A DNA stretch of 8,788 nucleotides from an uncultured Bacilli bacterium (GTDB lineage: Bacteria; Bacillota_I; Bacilli_A; RF39; UBA660): NCBI GenBank assembly GCA_948543905.1, contig CAOVIS010000017.1, positions 1,987-10,774 on the forward strand. Direction: 5' to 3'. Positions 6,585-8,788 of this stretch are shown piece by piece. Within the stretch, counting starts at the first letter, position 1. Each line of letters opens with the position of its first letter. The position numbers and the translations under genes were made by a program. Below the pieces are notes generated by a model that worked only from the letters and a program-made list of their open reading frames with translations, was not told the DNA's origin and ran no database searches.

Positions 6585-6644
6585 CTTGCTCATATTGCTT
6601 GTTATATTTTTTCTACTGTATATATAACTTTATATATGAGCAAG
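6585..6644. repeat. Long imperfect hairpin just after the surface-protein gene
   Basis: The arms CTTGCTCATAT (6585-6595) and ATATGAGCAAG (6634-6644) are a perfect 11-bp inverted repeat. Inside it, across a 5x5 internal loop, GTTATAT (6601-6607) pairs with ATATAAC (6622-6628) around a 14-nt loop. It starts 8 nt after the stop codon. It is followed by TTATTTAGG rather than a T-tract, so it is not a standard terminator. It could protect the mRNA 3' end or act at the DNA level as a cruciform next to the candidate variable region. Confidence 0.6.
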
Positions 6645-6656
6645 TTATTTAGGAAT

Positions 6657-6679
6657 AAACAGTTTTAATGCTGTTTTTT
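6657..6679 (+). terminator. Probable rho-independent terminator of the surface-protein transcript
   Basis: AAACAG (6657-6662) pairs with CTGTTT (6671-6676) around an 8-nt loop. The T-run continues to 6679 and, after one C, through TTTT. The stem is only 6 bp with two G-C pairs, so it is weak. It lies 34 nt before yqfC and would insulate the sporulation operon from the consensus promoter upstream. Confidence 0.5.
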
Positions 6680-6713
6680 CTTTTATTTGCATAAAATTAT
6701 ATGGGTGGACTTT

Positions 6714-6956
6714 ATGCGAATTATTAAAAATATACAAAATTTTTTGTTAGATCAAGATTATTATATTGATATGTTTAATAATTGTCTTCATATTTATTAT
6801 TATGATACTTTAAATACTTTAAGTGATAAAGTTATTGAAGTTAAATTAAAAGAATTTGTTTTATTAATAGAAGGAAGTGAGTTATCAATATTGAATATGG
6901 ATAATCATGAAATGTTAATTAAAGGGATAATTAATAATATGAGGTTTATAAGATGA
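6714..6956 (+). CDS. yqfC: YabP/YqfC family sporulation protein
   Basis: The protein has 80 residues; Bacillus YqfC is slightly longer. The diagnostic part is the second half, a beta-rich pattern in which alternating hydrophobics VIEVKLKEFVLLIEG (about 40-54) are followed by LSIL, an acidic EML and KGIINNMRFI. It matches the family's 'I.I.G..L.I......E...I.G.I..I.F' pattern. In Bacillus the gene belongs to the mother-cell sigma-E regulon and is paired with yqfD, as it is here: its TGA overlaps the yqfD ATG in an ATGA junction. I start at ATG 6714 because GGGTGG at 6703-6708 sits 5 nt before it; an in-frame TTG at 6687 has no such site and would add nine residues outside the family pattern. 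I could not find a convincing sigma-E promoter in the short gap behind the terminator. Confidence 0.85.
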   Translation: MRIIKNIQNFLLDQDYYIDMFNNCLHIYYYDTLNTLSDKVIEVKLKEFVLLIEGSELSILNMDNHEMLIKGIINNMRFIR

Positions 6957-8140
6957 GACATGTAGTAAGAGTTAAGATAAATTCGCAAAATAAGTCTAAT
7001 ATTATATTAAAGCTAAATAAAATAAATGTTGGTATTAGTAATGTTGTGTATGAGCGGGATGCCATACTATTTGATATTAGTATTAATGATTTAAAAAGAG
7101 TTAGAAGATATTTGATAAGTTATAAAGTAGAAGTGGTTGATGAAGTAGGGATTTATAAGTTAAGAAAAAATATTAAAAAAAACATATTATTTATAGTAGG
7201 TTTGGTTTTTAGTATCGTAATGTTTTTAATATTATCGAATATTACAGTTAAAGTGCAAGTTATTCATGAATCTCAAGAACTTAGAAATATTCTTTATAAT
7301 GCTTTAGAAGAGCGAGGGGTAAAACCTTTGAGTTTCAAAAAAAGTTATGATGAATATGAAGTTATTATCGCAGAAATTAAGAATGAGTATAAAGATAAAA
7401 TAGAGTGGTTAGAAATAGATGTGGAGGGAATGGTTGTAAATATTCGCGTAGAAGAGAGGATTATTAATAATTATAACAAAGAATATAATACTTGTCATAT
7501 AGTAGCTTCCAAATCAGGTATAATAAAGAATATTTTAACAACTAAAGGGGTTGCTATTGCTAAAATTAATGATTTTGTTGAGCAGGGAGAAATATTAATT
7601 AGTGGTGAAGTTAAATTAAATGAAGAAGTTAAAAATAATGTTTGTGCAAGTGGTGAAGTAAGTGCAGAAGTATGGTATAATGTAAGTGCTTCTATTCCTC
7701 TTAAAAAAGAAGAGATAAAAAGAACTGGAAAAATGCGATATAATTTTATGGCAAGTGATAATGTAGATGAATATTTAATTTTAAAAAGTCGAGTAGGCGA
7801 AAATGAAAAAGAGAAAAGAAAACTTTTTAAATTATTTGATAAATATTTTTATCTGGTAAAAGAGTATGAAATAGTAAAGAGTGAGCATGTATTTACTGAA
7901 GATGAAGCTTTAAAAATGGGAATTGAAGAAATTCATGAAAAATTAAATATTAATGGAATAAAAAATAGTGATATAATTACGGAAAAAGTCTTGAAAAAAA
8001 TTGTAAATAATGATAATTTAGATATAGATATGTTTATTGCTGTAAAAGAACAAATAGGAGTCAAAGAATATTATAAAGTAGAAATGGATAGTGGTACTAG
8101 TGATAACGAGAATAACCCCAATACTAACGGAATCAATTAA
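6953..8140 (+). CDS. yqfD: Sporulation membrane protein YqfD
   Basis: The protein has 395 residues, close to the roughly 400 usual for YqfD. The N-terminal 75 residues are basic and predicted cytoplasmic. They are followed by one transmembrane segment at about 78-97 and a large extracytoplasmic domain. The family signature is clear: EWLEIDVEGMVVNIRVEER at about 151-169, CHIVASKSGII (181-191), the FVEQGEILISGEV stretch (208-220) and the CASGEVSAEVWY block (231-242). In Bacillus the gene is in the sigma-E regulon, made in the mother cell and needed for efficient sporulation; its molecular role is unclear. The start overlaps yqfC by ATGA, with GAGG at 6941-6944 8 nt upstream. The C-terminal tail after 380 is polar and Asn-rich (SDNENNPNTNGIN). 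It is encoded by DNA that also encodes the start of the VanZ-type gene, which probably explains its composition. Confidence 0.93.
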   Translation: MRHVVRVKINSQNKSNIILKLNKINVGISNVVYERDAILFDISINDLKRVRRYLISYKVEVVDEVGIYKLRKNIKKNILFIVGLVFSIVMFLILSNITVKVQVIHESQELRNILYNALEERGVKPLSFKKSYDEYEVIIAEIKNEYKDKIEWLEIDVEGMVVNIRVEERIINNYNKEYNTCHIVASKSGIIKNILTTKGVAIAKINDFVEQGEILISGEVKLNEEVKNNVCASGEVSAEVWYNVSASIPLKKEEIKRTGKMRYNFMASDNVDEYLILKSRVGENEKEKRKLFKLFDKYFYLVKEYEIVKSEHVFTEDEALKMGIEEIHEKLNINGIKNSDIITEKVLKKIVNNDNLDIDMFIAVKEQIGVKEYYKVEMDSGTSDNENNPNTNGIN

Positions 8141-8726
8141 TAATATGTGGCCAATGCTGACGATATTTTTAGTGATATTTGGAACAGTTAGAATCGCTGC
8201 AATAAAATCAAGTGGCGAGAGATTTATTTTTCATAAAGAGTTTTTTAATTTATTATTTATAATTTATATTTTAATTCTTTATGAGTTGCTTACAAATACA
8301 GAATTAAACCATGGAGGAAGTTACAATTTAGTACCTTTTACTGAAATGTTTAGATATAAAATTGGAAGTGATTTATTTTATTTTAATGTTATTGGTAATA
8401 TTGCTGTTTTTGTTCCTTTTGGTTATTTTATTTCTAGCTATATTAAACCAAAAAAGATTTTACCAATTTTAATTGTCAGTATTATATCAAGTGCCACAGT
8501 AGAATTTGTTCAAATATGTATTGGTAGAAGCTTTGATGTGGATGATATATTGCTTAATGCTGTCGGAGCTATAATAGGTTTTTTGATATATGTATCACTT
8601 AATGCGATAAAAAAATATTTGCCCGGAATATTTGAGAAAGACTTGTTTTATAATATTATTTGTTTTATTATATTGCTTGTGATTATTATTTATTTATTAG
8701 GCCGAATGGGAGTAATTGCTATATGA
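8091..8726 (+). CDS. VanZ-family membrane protein
   Basis: The protein has up to 211 residues with about six hydrophobic segments (near 21-35, 51-68, 97-115, 124-143, 152-171 and 186-203). The VanZ pattern is present: NLVPF (79-83), GNIAVFVPFG (102-111), E138 and Q141 in the VEFVQ helix, then GRSFDVDDILLNAVG (145-159). VanZ-like proteins are linked to low-level teicoplanin resistance in enterococci, but most homologues are untested, so resistance should not be assumed. The reading frame opens after a TAG at 8079. Starts at GTG 8091, GTG 8100 or ATG 8145 are possible, none with a strong Shine-Dalgarno sequence, so I give the longest. With this start it overlaps yqfD by 50 nt, which implies translational coupling. 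Its place in a sporulation operon suggests an envelope role in sporulating cells. Confidence 0.85.
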   Translation: MVLVITRITPILTESINNMWPMLTIFLVIFGTVRIAAIKSSGERFIFHKEFFNLLFIIYILILYELLTNTELNHGGSYNLVPFTEMFRYKIGSDLFYFNVIGNIAVFVPFGYFISSYIKPKKILPILIVSIISSATVEFVQICIGRSFDVDDILLNAVGAIIGFLIYVSLNAIKKYLPGIFEKDLFYNIICFIILLVIIIYLLGRMGVIAI

Positions 8727-8788
8727 AACATTTTGTTATAAATGATAATTATGGAGTTTCATTTAAATACAATTACTTAGATAAGGTT
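8723..8788 (+). CDS. Start of an unrecognised gene, cut by the window end
   Basis: An open frame begins at ATG 8723, overlapping the stop of the VanZ-type gene in an ATGA junction, and runs for 22 codons to the end of the window without a stop. GGGAG at 8708-8712 lies 10 nt upstream. The N-terminus, MKHFVINDNYGVSFKYNYLD, does not match the openings I know for PhoH or YbeY, the usual Bacillus neighbours of yqfD. It is therefore left unnamed. It continues the same operon as yqfC, yqfD and the VanZ gene. Confidence 0.6.
   Translation, partial: MKHFVINDNYGVSFKYNYLDKV

Noticed and set aside
6599..6628. TTGTTA-18-TATAAC as a promoter for yqfCD
   Set aside because: The hexamers are imperfect, the site sits inside the inverted repeat, and a terminator lies between it and yqfC. 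It is possible but too weak to list.
6690..6697. CATAAAAT resembling a sigma-E -10 (CATACAnT) ahead of yqfC
   Set aside because: No ATA-type -35 lies 13-15 bp upstream, and the predicted transcript would begin inside the Shine-Dalgarno of yqfC. The nearest GAATAAA at 6653 is about 30 bp away.
8091..8726. Calling the VanZ-type gene a glycopeptide-resistance gene
   Set aside because: No vanH/A/X or vanY genes are nearby, and the context is a sporulation operon. Family membership alone does not support resistance.

Overview
The window is strongly AT-rich bacterial DNA. It uses Shine-Dalgarno-led starts and the standard bacterial code: TGA ends several genes and TGG encodes Trp. The adjacent sporulation genes yqfC and yqfD place it in an endospore-forming or spore-derived lineage of Bacillota. 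The low GC, the style of the surface protein and the VanZ-type neighbour resemble uncultured gut Bacilli or Clostridia with small genomes, but nothing here fixes the genus.

Region 1 (1-4564) carries three forward genes. The first is an adenylate-forming acyl-CoA ligase of unknown substrate, preceded by a palindromic operator-like site and followed by a hairpin terminator that overlaps its stop codon. The second is a multi-pass membrane hybrid histidine kinase (H252 and a C-terminal receiver at D544). It overlaps the third gene by 8 nt, which encodes an Hpt-receiver protein (H62, D172). Together the second and third genes encode a complete His-Asp-His-Asp phosphorelay, but no DNA-binding or enzymatic output domain. 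A terminator ends the pair at 4539-4564.

Region 2 (4564-6680) holds a small regulator with two tandem Cro/CI-type HTH domains on the minus strand, divergent from a large exported surface protein. The surface gene has a perfect consensus promoter (TTGACA-17-TATAAT), a leader full of inverted repeats and a good ribosome-binding site, but its only sensible start codon is ATT. Its C-terminus has a W-T-M-T-P ... G-L-R-P-V-I-N-L segment of abrupt, higher-GC, NNY-codon-rich composition, which looks like a hypervariable (C-type-lectin/DGR-like) region. A long inverted repeat lies just after the stop. No reverse transcriptase or template repeat is in the window, so diversification is a hypothesis.

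Region 3 (6680-8788) is a tightly packed forward operon: yqfC, yqfD, a VanZ-family membrane protein and the first 22 codons of an unrecognised gene. Every junction overlaps, which suggests translational coupling.
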